Assembly: GCF_002298975.1 (NCBI RefSeq)
Contig: NZ_DBMV01000001.1
Location: forward strand, 406,157 to 470,156
Length of the DNA: 64,000 bases
Reading direction: 5' to 3'
Source: Ralstonia sp. UBA689
GTDB lineage: Bacteria; Pseudomonadota; Gammaproteobacteria; Burkholderiales; Burkholderiaceae
Part shown: positions 45,601 to 53,192 of the stretch, in pieces
Position numbering within the stretch: position 1 is the first letter of the stretch
Layout of the letters: every line of letters begins with the position of its first letter
Made by a program: the position numbers and the translations under genes
The notes under the pieces: model-generated
What the model saw: only the letters and a program-made list of their open reading frames with translations
Told to the model about the DNA's origin: nothing
The model's database searches: none

Positions 45601-46770
45601 GCGGCGCTGGATGGCTCGCTGGCCATTGTGTTCGATCCCGGCACCTACACCGCTCGCCGCTACACCGTGCTGAGTGCGGCCAATGGCGTGACGGGCCGCT
45701 TCGCAAACGTCAGTGCGGCCACGGCCGGGGCGAACCTCGGCGCGTTGCAGCAGTCGGTGGACTACGGCACCAACGCGGTCGACCTGCTGCTCGCCGAAGC
45801 AACCGGGCCGGGCACGCCGACTGGCACCACTGTGGTGGCACCAGCAAAGACCTCGATCTACACGGCACTTGGCACGACAGCGCTGCTTCAGGCCCAGGGC
45901 GCCAGCTCCGCGCTGCTCGGCAGGTTGTCGAGCTTGCAAGACGGCCCCGTCGGTTCCAACGATGTGTGGGTCACGGCCAGCGGCTCCAGCACCAAGGTCG
46001 GGGGCACGGGCAATGCGCCGGGATTCCTCACACACGCCTATGGGTTCCTCGCGGGTGCGGAGGGCCGCCTTGGTGGGGCCACAGTGGGCGCGGCTGGCGG
46101 CTACACCCACACCACGCTCGGTGAAGACACGACCGGCGCATCGGGCGCCATCGATACGCTGCGCGTGGCTCTTTACGGAGCGCAGCCGATGGGCGCCGTC
46201 AACCTTTCGGCCACGGTCGGTTACGGGCTCGATTTCTTCTCGCAGAAGCGGCCATTCGGCAGCGTGGGGACCGCCGAGGGCGACCATCTGGCGCACGAGC
46301 TCACCGTCGCCACGCAGGCCAGCTTGCCGATGGAAGTTGGTGGTATCCAGCTCGCCCCCCACGTGGGCCTGCGGTATGCCTATGTGCGCGGCAGCGGCTT
46401 CGGCGAGAACGGCGCCAACGGCCAGAACCTGCAAGTCGGCTCCGACAGCGCGCGCAGTCTCCAGCCCTACGTGGGTGTCACGCTCGACAAGGCCTTCGGC
46501 GATGCCGTGCGCCCCCTCAACGTGCAGCTTCGCGTGGGCTATGCGCACGAGCTGATGAACGCCGGCCGAGTCATTCAGGTGCAGAGCCAGGACGGCACCG
46601 TGTTCGCCGCTCCCGGCACCGATCTCCCGCGTTCGTTCCTGACGACTGGTGCCAGCGTTACGCTCCAGGCAGCCAAGGCGACCACGGTGTCCGTTGGGGT
46701 CGATGCGACCATCAATACGAGCCACGTGTCTGCACAGTCGGCCTATGTGCGGGTCAATCACAGGTTCTGA
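42670..46770 (+). CDS. Type V autotransporter, ESPR/PATR type
   Basis: A 1366-residue self-secreted outer-membrane protein. The extended signal peptide (ESPR) begins MNRVYRLVWSRTLRAPQVVSELTK, then a hydrophobic core ends near GWAA (cleavage about residue 63). The passenger starts very glycine-rich (about 80-320), then beta-helix PATR repeats such as NTYTGDTTISAGTLQIG. Three tandem 92-residue copies occupy about 520-795. The C-terminal beta-barrel (about 1090-1366) ends in YVRVNHRF with the terminal Phe needed by BAM. GAGGGG precedes ATG 42670. Adhesion or biofilm is the usual role; no protease or lipase motif was seen. It faces a 92-bp convergent gap to LysR. Confidence 0.92.
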   Translation: MNRVYRLVWSRTLRAPQVVSELTKASHGGVDASHDTTHAHRRASIISIGISLGLAGVALPGWAATCSPSTIANCSAAGGDGIPNRSGNGGSGNGGGGGSSAFGSGGVTVQIPGGATSGGTGGTGAANEYGQVGPGGAAGAVVAGDVVINANAQGGSGQAFDGFNFAGGAGGGGAGVYSTGTSVTVNTGATVQGGAGGTGGAGTSGPASNGGGGGGGGAALVMVTPAGDVNNQGTLVGGNGGNGGGGGNPGGGGGGGDGLLILGSGSQVTNIGTIVGGVGGGAGGGGSTAGASGAGVNLAAGFNVLTNVGTITGGAGNGGAAGAGVIANGAVIVNGGTISGGLFSDGVTRAAAIQFNGTNNTLQLLTGSNIIGNLDVAAGAVAKITAGSAGLSLSNNITLGNTTSRVTLDSTTTNLVVSGVISGAGNVGVSGNRTITLTGNNTYTGDTTISAGTLQIGNGGTTGSVAGNIVNNGTLAFNRSDTLTYAGTIGGSGNLVQAGPGTLTISGTAGYAGSTTITAGTLALSGAGSIAASSGVVNNGTFDISGTTSGATINALTGTGAVALGGQTLTLANAAGTFGGVIGGAGRLTIAGGTQTLSAANVFTGVTAISAGTLALTGAGSIATSGGVVNNGTLDISGTTSGATINALTGTGTVALGSQTLTLAHAAGTFSGAIGGTGGLTLGGGTQTLSAANGFTGATTINAGTLALTGAGSIAASSGVVNNGTFDISGTTSGATINALAGTGTVALGGRTLTLANAAGTFSGAIGGTGGLTLGGGTQTLSGVNTYTGATAINAGTLALSGAGRLASATSVSLAGAGAALDLSTGGSQTVAHLSGVAGSRVALGGSALTLADDSSQTFSGSLSGSGALIKQGTGALTLNGVSSAFSGTTTVAGGTLAVGDAANANAVLGGNVLVNTLGTLRGHGTVSGDVSSSGVVAPGGSIGTLSVGGNYTQSSGATLSIEVSPTQASQLRVGGAAALDGSLAIVFDPGTYTARRYTVLSAANGVTGRFANVSAATAGANLGALQQSVDYGTNAVDLLLAEATGPGTPTGTTVVAPAKTSIYTALGTTALLQAQGASSALLGRLSSLQDGPVGSNDVWVTASGSSTKVGGTGNAPGFLTHAYGFLAGAEGRLGGATVGAAGGYTHTTLGEDTTGASGAIDTLRVALYGAQPMGAVNLSATVGYGLDFFSQKRPFGSVGTAEGDHLAHELTVATQASLPMEVGGIQLAPHVGLRYAYVRGSGFGENGANGQNLQVGSDSARSLQPYVGVTLDKAFGDAVRPLNVQLRVGYAHELMNAGRVIQVQSQDGTVFAAPGTDLPRSFLTTGASVTLQAAKATTVSVGVDATINTSHVSAQSAYVRVNHRF
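44227..45054 (+). repeat. Three tandem 276-bp in-frame repeats
   Basis: Within the autotransporter passenger, units start at 44227, 44503 and 44779, with a partial fourth start at 45055. Each encodes 92 residues beginning GTLAL(S/T)GAGSIA and ending with TYTG-like turns. Copies are also very similar at nucleotide level, which makes slippage or recombination likely. Confidence 0.9.
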
Positions 46771-46820
46771 CGGGGGGCGTGCAGAGGCGCACGTGCGCAT
46801 CGTGCTGGCAAGTCTGAAAG

Positions 46821-46852
46821 CTCCGGCGCTCGGCGGTGTGGGTGAGCCGGAG
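46821..46852. terminator. Possible terminator autotransporter/LysR
   Basis: A seven-bp stem CTCCGGC/GCCGGAG (46821-46827, 46846-46852) with an 18-nt loop lies between two convergent stop codons. There is no T tract, so this is weak evidence. Confidence 0.3.
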
Positions 46853-46862
46853 TCCCCCCGCA

Positions 46863-47789
46863 CTACCGGCCGGTCGGTAACGGCGCCAGATGCGGCGCCA
46901 ACAGGTCTGCGATCCAATTCATAAACACCTGCACCCGAACCGGCAGATTCCGCCGGTTCGGATACACCAGCGACACCGGCATCGGCGGCGGCCGCAAGTC
47001 GGGCATCACCTCCACCAGCGTGCCGTCCGCAATCGCTGACGACAGCCCCGCATACACGGGCGCCTGGATCATCCCCAGCCCCGCGCGGCACGCTGCGTCG
47101 TAGCTCTCGGCCGAACTGACCGTCACCGCGCCTTTCATCGGCCGGAACGCGGAGCGGCCGTCCACCGTGTATTCCCAACCCGGCGATTTCGTCCCCAGCG
47201 TCTGCACGTAATGGACGATGCGATGGTGGTCGAGGTCTTCAAGCGTTTTCGGCATGCCGTGGCGTGCGATGTAACTCGGGCTCGCGCAGTTGACCTGATG
47301 CAACTGGCCGAGCGGGCGCGCGATGAGGCTGCTGTCGGTCAGGTTGCCGATGCGCAGCACGCAGTCGAAGCCCTCGCGCACAGGGTCGACGCGGCGGTCG
47401 GTGCTGGAGAGCTCGATTTCCAGCTCAGGGTGCGCATCCAGCAGCGCGGGCAGGGCGGGAATGACGATGCGGCGTGCAACACCGACCGGCATGTCGACGC
47501 GCAGGCGGCCGCGCAGTGCCTGCGCGCTCTGGCGGAACATTGTCTGCAGCTCGTCCATGTCGGCCAGCAGGTCCTGGCAGCGCCCGTAGAAGGCCTGGCC
47601 GTCCTGCGTGAGCTGCACCTTGCGGGTGGTCCGGTGCAGCAGGCGCGTGCCGAGCATCGTTTCCAGCTGTTGCACCGCCACCGAGGCGGCGGGCTTGGGA
47701 ATGCTCAGCGCTTCTGCCGCACGCGTGAAGCTGGCAAGTTCGGCCACGCGCACAAAGATCTGCATGGCTTCGAGTCGGTTGGCGGACAT
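46863..47789 (-). CDS. LysR-family regulator of SDR gene
   Basis: A 308-residue LysR regulator. The winged helix MSANRLEAMQIFVRVAELASFTRAAEALSIPKPAAS is typical of the subgroup that controls redox or detoxification genes. The effector domain contains DCVLRIGNLTDSSLIARPLG and CASPSYIARHG. ATG 47789 starts the recognisable protein; an upstream frame to 47831 has no sign of being translated. It is divergent from the oxidoreductase gene, and a T-N11-A dyad sits between them, indicating direct control. The ligand is unknown. Confidence 0.93.
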   Translation of the reverse strand: MSANRLEAMQIFVRVAELASFTRAAEALSIPKPAASVAVQQLETMLGTRLLHRTTRKVQLTQDGQAFYGRCQDLLADMDELQTMFRQSAQALRGRLRVDMPVGVARRIVIPALPALLDAHPELEIELSSTDRRVDPVREGFDCVLRIGNLTDSSLIARPLGQLHQVNCASPSYIARHGMPKTLEDLDHHRIVHYVQTLGTKSPGWEYTVDGRSAFRPMKGAVTVSSAESYDAACRAGLGMIQAPVYAGLSSAIADGTLVEVMPDLRPPPMPVSLVYPNRRNLPVRVQVFMNWIADLLAPHLAPLPTGR

Positions 47790-47832
47790 GGCGAGGGGCG
47801 GTCGATTGTTATCTGTGGGCAAACACAGCAAT

Positions 47833-47853
47833 AGAATAGGCGAGATTTATTCT
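47833..47853. promoter_or_regulatory. LysR box AGAATA-N9-TATTCT
   Basis: A perfect dyad (47833-47838, 47848-47853) contains the LysR T-N11-A core (T47837, A47849). It lies 44 bp upstream of the LysR start and 66 bp upstream of the SDR start. Confidence 0.65.
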
Positions 47854-47918
47854 TGCTTTATCGCCCAATACCATGCTCTCACGGTGTTCAACACCCCTCA
47901 ACCCAACCGGAGAGCAAC

Positions 47919-48683
47919 ATGACGCAGACCCACACCCCCATCGCGATCATCACCGGCGGTAGCCGCGGCCTTGGCAAGAACATGGCCCAGAAGCTCGCGC
48001 AGCGCGGCACCGACGTGATCTTCACCTACCGCAGCAACTGCGCTGAAGCCGATGCGCTCGTCGCTGAACTGACTGCCCAGGGCCGCCGCGCCGCCGCGCT
48101 GCAACTCGACACCGGCAAGACCGCCACCTTCCCGGCCTTTGCCGATGCCGTGCGCGGCGTGCTGACGCAGTGGAAGGCCGAGCGCTTCGATTACCTCGTC
48201 AACAACGCCGGCGTTGGCGTGCACGCCACCGTGGCCGAAACCACCGAAGCGCAGTTCGACGAACTGATGAACGTCCACTTCAAGGGCGTATTTTTCCTCA
48301 CGCAGATTTTGCTGCCGCTCATGGCTGACGGCGGGCGCATCGTCAATATCTCGTCGGGTCTCGCACGCTTTGCGCTGCCGGGCTACGGCGCGTATGCGGC
48401 GATGAAGGGGGCGGTGGAGGTGCTCACGCGCTATCTCGCCAAGGAACTCGGCCCGCGCGGCATTGCCGTGAACGTGGTGGCGCCGGGCGCAATCGAGACG
48501 GACTTTGGCGGTGGTGCGGTGCGCGACAACGCCGACATCAACGCCATGGTGGCCGCCAATACGGCGTTGGGCCGTGCCGGGCTGCCCGATGACATTGGCG
48601 GCGTGGTGGCGTCGCTGCTGTCGCCGGACAACCGCTGGATCAACGCCCAGCGTATCGAGGCGTCGGGCGGGATGTTCCTGTAA
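47919..48683 (+). CDS. Short-chain dehydrogenase/reductase
   Basis: A 254-residue classical SDR, cytosolic NAD(P)(H) oxidoreductase of unknown substrate. The cofactor motif is TGGSRGLG near residue 11-18, then NNAG, and the active-site set is Ser in NISSG, Tyr and Lys in YGAYAAMKG. It ends with the glycine-rich GRAGLPDDIGGVVASLLSPD segment. ATG 47919 has GGAGA seven bases upstream. It is expressed divergently from a LysR regulator, a layout common for aldehyde/quinone-stress reductases. A hairpin terminator follows the stop by 5 bp. Confidence 0.9.
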   Translation: MTQTHTPIAIITGGSRGLGKNMAQKLAQRGTDVIFTYRSNCAEADALVAELTAQGRRAAALQLDTGKTATFPAFADAVRGVLTQWKAERFDYLVNNAGVGVHATVAETTEAQFDELMNVHFKGVFFLTQILLPLMADGGRIVNISSGLARFALPGYGAYAAMKGAVEVLTRYLAKELGPRGIAVNVVAPGAIETDFGGGAVRDNADINAMVAANTALGRAGLPDDIGGVVASLLSPDNRWINAQRIEASGGMFL

Positions 48684-48688
48684 GCCGC

Positions 48689-48714
48689 GCAGACCGCGAC
48701 GCTCGGCGGTCTGC
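48689..48714 (+). terminator. Terminator after SDR
   Basis: A nine-bp perfect stem GCAGACCGC/GCGGTCTGC (48689-48697, 48706-48714) has an 8-nt loop. The T-content after it is low. Confidence 0.6.
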
Positions 48715-48747
48715 TATTCAACTGCCCAGTCTCGACCTCGAAACGCC

Positions 48748-48957
48748 GAGAAAAAAGCTCCGCCCGTTGAGCTCTGAACTCGGAGTGCCGAGAAAAAAGC
48801 TCCGCGCGTCGAGCTCCGAGCTCGGGCCGCCGAGAAAAAAGCTCCATGCGTCGAGCTCTGAACTCGGATCGTCGAGAAAAAAGCTCCACGCGTCGAGCTC
48901 TGAGCTCGGAACGCCGAGAAAAAAGCTCCGCGCGTCGAGCTCTGAACTCGGAGCGCC
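48748..48957. repeat. 42-bp tandem repeat, five copies
   Basis: Five units of exactly 42 bp start at GAGAAAAAAGCTCC, positions 48748, 48790, 48832, 48874 and 48916. A degenerate sixth unit follows. Each unit contains CCGAG..AGCTC and GAGCT..CTCGG, so it can fold as a hairpin with a 5/5 internal loop and an 8-nt apex. As 42 is divisible by three, all frames stay open, which is why long reading frames appear here. I see no sign of translation, and no spacers, so it is not CRISPR. Confidence 0.9.
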
Positions 48958-49509
48958 AACAAAAAGTTGTGGCGGCCGGAGGCTCGAACTCCAGTCGCTG
49001 AAATCGACGCTTTATGTGCCAACGCCCAGCATGGGAGGCCGATATGGACTGCCATTCGGATAGGGGAGGCAGTGTGTCGCGCATCGGGCGACTCCACCGG
49101 ATGGTGGATCGGCTGCCCGGCGCTCACAGCTTCTGCATTGCAACAAAATGAACCGAACGGTGAGCCACCGTTGCCGTGATCGCCTGTGTGGACCTCGTGC
49201 GCGCGATTGGCTGCAGCGCATCGTTAATTTTGGTTTGCACAGCGATAAAAATTACTTCACTCCACAGTCGTAAGTATTTCCTAAGCTTACGCGGCAACGG
49301 CTGCCTGAGCGCCTTCCAACCGACCCCGCGGTGTTGCAGGGCGGTTGACGTGATGGCCGCGCGCAATGGCATCGTCGTCATTGCGCCACGAGGTGACGGC
49401 GATGCGGAGCGTCGAGTGCATGGCTCCACTGCCAGTTACCCGCGCGTTGCACACATCGAGAAGAAGGGCGGCATCCACCACAAGGCAGTCCCCGAAAGAG
49501 GAGGTTCTC
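48958..49509. other. Non-coding gap before Asp-box gene
   Basis: 552 bp between the minisatellite and the exported Asp-box protein. Nothing convincing as a gene was seen. An A+T-rich patch around 49225-49285 (TTAATTTTGG to TCCTAAGCTTA) stands out from the GC-rich surroundings and is the likely promoter/regulatory region of the next gene. No clear -35/-10 pair was identified. Confidence 0.55.
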
Positions 49510-50946
49510 ATGTCTCGTAACAGAGCGGCTGCGCTGCTGCGCAGAAGCGTGCTAACGGCATCCCTGATCGTCAGCCCGGCGCTTTGGGCGGCTACGCTTG
49601 TCTCCGGCCCCAGTCCATTTGCCGGGTGCACTGTCGGCGGCCCAGGTACGAATTACGTCAATGCAGAAGTCGAGCCTTACGTCGCTGTCAACCCCGCCAA
49701 CCCGACGAACTACATTGGCGTCTGGCAGCAAGACCGGTGGTCCAACGGCGGCGCGCACGGCCTGATGTCTGCGGCTTCGTTCGATGGTGGCGCCACCTGG
49801 AAGCCGGTGCCTCAGCCGTTCAGCACGTGTGCGGGTGGACTTGGTTACGAGCGCGCTTCGGATCCGTGGGTGTCCTTCGGGCCGGACGGCACCGCGTACT
49901 CAGTGTCGATCTCGTTTAACCACACCAACAACAGCAACGCGGTGGGTGCGGCCGTCTCAAGAGACGGCGGCTTGAGCTGGACCAATCTCACCCAGCTCAT
50001 TACCGACGACGAGCCAAGCACGCAGTTCTTCAACGACAAGGAATCCGTGACGGCAGACCCGGTCAAGCGCGGTGTTGCATATGCGGTGTGGGACCGTCTG
50101 GAGTTGCCCAACGACAACCCCTATGCGAACCAGCACGCCTTGGCCTTGCGTGGGCCGGGGTTGTTCTCCAAGACCGTTGATGGCGGCCAGACTTGGAGCG
50201 CGCCCAGCGTGATGGTGAACACGCCGTCGGAACATCAAACCATCGGCAACCAGATCGTGGTCAACGCGCAGACCGGCACGCTGTACGACTTCTTCAACTA
50301 CATCCACGCGCCCGGCAGATCGGCGGGCACCTACAGCGTGGCGTTCGTCAAGTCGACCGACGGCGGCGCGACATGGACCAAACCGCAGCTCATCGCGAGC
50401 CTGCAGCTCGTGAGCGTGACCGATCCGAATACCGGCGAGGCACTGCGCACGGGCGACATCATTCCCGAACCGGCCATTGACCCGGCCACGGGGCAGCTCT
50501 ATGTGGTTTGGCAAGATGGGCGCTTCAGTGGCGGCGCGCATGCTGACATCGCGCTGTCTACCTCTACCGATGGCGGACAAACCTGGAGCGCGCCAAGCCA
50601 AGTGAACACGGTGACAGGCAAGGCCGCCTTCAATGCGATGGTGGGGGTCAATTCCGCCGGTACCGTGGCCGTGACGTATTACGACCTGCGCAACCTGGCT
50701 GCGGGCAACACAACCACGCTGCCGACGGACTACTGGCAGACGTTGTCGACCGACGGAGGTCAGTCCTTCGGCAATGAATCGCACCTGGCCGGTCCGTTCG
50801 ACATGAAGACGGCACCGGTAGCGGGAGGCTTCTTCATTGGTGACTACGCGGGGCTGGCGGCGACCGGCACGAAGTTCGTGCCGTTCTTCATCCAGACCAA
50901 CTCGGGCAACCTGACCAACCGGACGGACGTGTTCGTTTCACCGTAA
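49510..50946 (+). CDS. Exported Asp-box beta-propeller protein
   Basis: A 478-residue secreted protein of the sialidase-like BNR/Asp-box superfamily. A signal peptide (RRSVLTASLIVSPALWAA, cleavage near residue 28) is followed by at least six Asp-box motifs of form SxDGGxxW: SFDGGATW, SRDGGLSW, TVDGGQTW, STDGGATW, STDGGQTW and STDGGQSF. Such repeats fold as a propeller. The full Arg triad, Tyr and Glu of active sialidases was not established, so enzymatic activity is open. AGGAGG lies before ATG 49510. It converges on the potC-like gene with 22 bp between. Confidence 0.82.
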   Translation: MSRNRAAALLRRSVLTASLIVSPALWAATLVSGPSPFAGCTVGGPGTNYVNAEVEPYVAVNPANPTNYIGVWQQDRWSNGGAHGLMSAASFDGGATWKPVPQPFSTCAGGLGYERASDPWVSFGPDGTAYSVSISFNHTNNSNAVGAAVSRDGGLSWTNLTQLITDDEPSTQFFNDKESVTADPVKRGVAYAVWDRLELPNDNPYANQHALALRGPGLFSKTVDGGQTWSAPSVMVNTPSEHQTIGNQIVVNAQTGTLYDFFNYIHAPGRSAGTYSVAFVKSTDGGATWTKPQLIASLQLVSVTDPNTGEALRTGDIIPEPAIDPATGQLYVVWQDGRFSGGAHADIALSTSTDGGQTWSAPSQVNTVTGKAAFNAMVGVNSAGTVAVTYYDLRNLAAGNTTTLPTDYWQTLSTDGGQSFGNESHLAGPFDMKTAPVAGGFFIGDYAGLAATGTKFVPFFIQTNSGNLTNRTDVFVSP

Positions 50947-50968
50947 GGCGCACGCGAGGCGGGCGCCG

Positions 50969-51805
50969 TCAGGCCACGGCCTTCGCGGCAGCCCGCCCCC
51001 GCAGCCACTCAAACGTCAGCAGCAGACACGTCGAAAACACAATCAAGATCGTCGCCAGCGCAGCAATCGTCGGCGAGATGTTCTCGCGAATACCGGTAAA
51101 CATCTGACGCGGCAGCGTGACCTGATCGGCGCCGGCCAGGAAGAGCGTCACCACCACTTCATCAAACGACGTAGCAAACGCAAACAGCGCCCCCGAAATC
51201 ACGCCCGGCGCAATCACCGGCAGGGTGATGCGGAAGAACGTCATGACCGGGTTGGCGCCCAGCGACAGGCTCGCCCGCACGAGGTTGTGATTGAACCCTT
51301 GCAGCGTCGCCAGCACCGTTGTCACCACAAACGGCACCCCGAGCGCCGCATGCGCGAGGATCAGCCCGATATACGTGTTGGCCAACCCCAGCGGCGCAAA
51401 GAACAGATACATGCCCACGCCGACCACCACCACCGGCACGATCATCGGTGACACCAGCACGGCCATCAGCAGGCCCTTGCCACGGAAGTCCGCCTTGTTC
51501 AGCCCGATGGCGGCCAGCGTGCCGAGCACCGTTGCCACGATCGTGGCCGCAGGCGCGACGATGAAGCTGTTCTTGGCCGCCATGCGCCATTCGTCAGACG
51601 TGACGAGGTTCTGATACCAGCGCAGCGAATAGCTCGGAATCGGATACGAGAGGAAGGTGCTCGACGAGAACGACAGCGGCACGATCACCAGCACCGGCAG
51701 CACGAGGTAGAGCAGCGTCAGCACGGCCAGGCCGCGCAGCGCGAAATACCAAATGCGCTCGATGAGCGAGGTGTGCGGGGCGAACATCGGTTTGGCGAGT
51801 TTCAT
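50969..51805 (-). CDS. Spermidine/putrescine-type ABC permease C
   Basis: A 278-residue inner-membrane permease of the PotC/YdcV kind. Six TM helices are visible. The ATPase-coupling (EAA) loop reads ASLSLGANPVMTFFRITLPVIAPG. It is the last gene of the four-gene minus-strand operon ATPase-binding protein-permease-permease, 16 bp after the preceding permease, and ends near the converging Asp-box gene. ATG 51805 is the natural start; frames extending further upstream overlap the neighbour. Polyamines are the usual cargo of this subfamily, but related systems carry other small cations or amino-acid-like solutes. Confidence 0.9.
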   Translation of the reverse strand: MKLAKPMFAPHTSLIERIWYFALRGLAVLTLLYLVLPVLVIVPLSFSSSTFLSYPIPSYSLRWYQNLVTSDEWRMAAKNSFIVAPAATIVATVLGTLAAIGLNKADFRGKGLLMAVLVSPMIVPVVVVGVGMYLFFAPLGLANTYIGLILAHAALGVPFVVTTVLATLQGFNHNLVRASLSLGANPVMTFFRITLPVIAPGVISGALFAFATSFDEVVVTLFLAGADQVTLPRQMFTGIRENISPTIAALATILIVFSTCLLLTFEWLRGRAAAKAVA

Positions 51806-51821
51806 TTTCGATGGGCTCCGT

Positions 51822-53090
51822 TCAACCAACGCGGACCTTGGGCCGCGTGAAGCGTCCATACACCGCGTACAGCACGAGCGTGGCGAGCAAGAGCAAGGCG
51901 CCCAGCGCGCAGGCCATGCCCCAGTTGATCGTGACGTTGGTGAAGTAGGCCACGTAGTAGCTGACCATCTGGTCGTTCGGCCCGCCCAGCAGTGCGGGGG
52001 TGATGTAGTAACCGAGGGCGAGGATGAACACCAGCAGCGCACCGGCGCCGATGCCCGGATACGTCTGCGGTACATACACGCGCCAGAACGCGGCAAACGG
52101 ATGACTGCCCAACGACACCGCCGCCCGCTGGTACGTGGGCGGGATCGACTTCATCACGCTGTACAGCGGCAGGATCATGAACGGCAGCAGGATGTGCGTC
52201 ATCGAGATGTACACGCCCACGCGGTTGAACAGCAGCGCCAGCGGCTCCTTGATGATGCCGAGGTCCATCAGCCCGTGGTTGATCAGGCCTTCGGTCTGCA
52301 GCAGCACGATCCACGCTGCCACGCGCACGAGGATGGACGTCCAGAACGGGATCAGCACCATCACCATGACGAGGTTGGCGCGGCGCTCCGGCAACGAGGC
52401 AATCCAGTACGAGAGCGGATAGCCCAGCAGCAGTGCGAACAGCGTCACCATCGCGCTGATGACGAAGGTGCGGATAAACACCGTCACGTAGATCTGCTCG
52501 TCGGGGTCGGTCGCTTCGATATGGCCGAAGGCATCTTGCCGGTGGTCCAGCGCGGCCAGCAGATAGAACGGCGACGTGCGGCTGCTGTTCTTGGCGATGG
52601 CCTGCCAGTAGGTGACATCGCCCCAGCGGTCGTCGAGTTCGAGGAGCTTGGCGCGGGTCTGGCCGGGCGTCAGCGTCAGTGCCTTGCCCTGGTCATCGGC
52701 CAGCGGCATCGCGCGTGCGGTCTTGGCAACCAGCGAGCGGAAGCCCGGGATTTCTGTGTTGAGGCGGCGGGCCAGTGCGCCCATCGCTTCGCCTTCGCTC
52801 ACGATGGTGAGATCTGCGGCGAGCGCGGCGTAGGCGGCGTCGGCCGGCGGGCTCTTGCGGTCCCAGTCTTTCAGGGCGATGACCGTCTTGGGCAGCGCGT
52901 CGGCCACCTCGGGGTTCTGCACGGCGCGTGTGAGCAGGGCGCCGATCGGTACGACAAAGATCAGCAGCAGGAAGATGGCGAGCGGCGCCACCAGCGCCAG
53001 CGCCATGGCACGCCTGCGCGCCTCAGCGCTCTTCAGTTCGCGTTTGAGTTTGGCCGTCGAATCAGGAACCGATTCAGCCGCGATCGTCAT
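51822..53090 (-). CDS. ABC permease B with long periplasmic insert
   Basis: A 422-residue PotB/YdcU-like permease. TM1 is about residues 34-56. About 150 residues follow before the second TM near 205, a hydrophilic segment with Lys/Asp-rich helices (WDRKSPPADAAYAALAADL and others) that standard PotB proteins of about 285-310 residues lack. The EAA-type loop is AAVSLGSHPFAAFWRVYVPQTYPG. ATG 53090 is chosen over a TTG nine bases upstream. The insert may interact with the binding protein or ligand. Genes before and after belong to the same transporter. Confidence 0.9.
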   Translation of the reverse strand: MTIAAESVPDSTAKLKRELKSAEARRRAMALALVAPLAIFLLLIFVVPIGALLTRAVQNPEVADALPKTVIALKDWDRKSPPADAAYAALAADLTIVSEGEAMGALARRLNTEIPGFRSLVAKTARAMPLADDQGKALTLTPGQTRAKLLELDDRWGDVTYWQAIAKNSSRTSPFYLLAALDHRQDAFGHIEATDPDEQIYVTVFIRTFVISAMVTLFALLLGYPLSYWIASLPERRANLVMVMVLIPFWTSILVRVAAWIVLLQTEGLINHGLMDLGIIKEPLALLFNRVGVYISMTHILLPFMILPLYSVMKSIPPTYQRAAVSLGSHPFAAFWRVYVPQTYPGIGAGALLVFILALGYYITPALLGGPNDQMVSYYVAYFTNVTINWGMACALGALLLLATLVLYAVYGRFTRPKVRVG

Positions 53091-53192
53091 GGTGTTCAAT
53101 GCTGCCTCGCCATCGCTACGGGAATTCGTCCGGCGGATGCCTTGCCATAGGGCGGGGCATCCGCGCGGTCACTGCGTTACACCACTATGCGG

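Noticed and set aside
48748..48957. CRISPR array
   Set aside because: Repeats abut directly with no unique spacers and no cas genes are present.
48431..49084. Open frames on both strands through the 42-bp repeat
   Set aside because: The unit length is divisible by three, so all frames stay open. The repeats encode only RARRAELFSRR-like or SSELGxPRKKL-like peptides with no convincing start or ribosome site.
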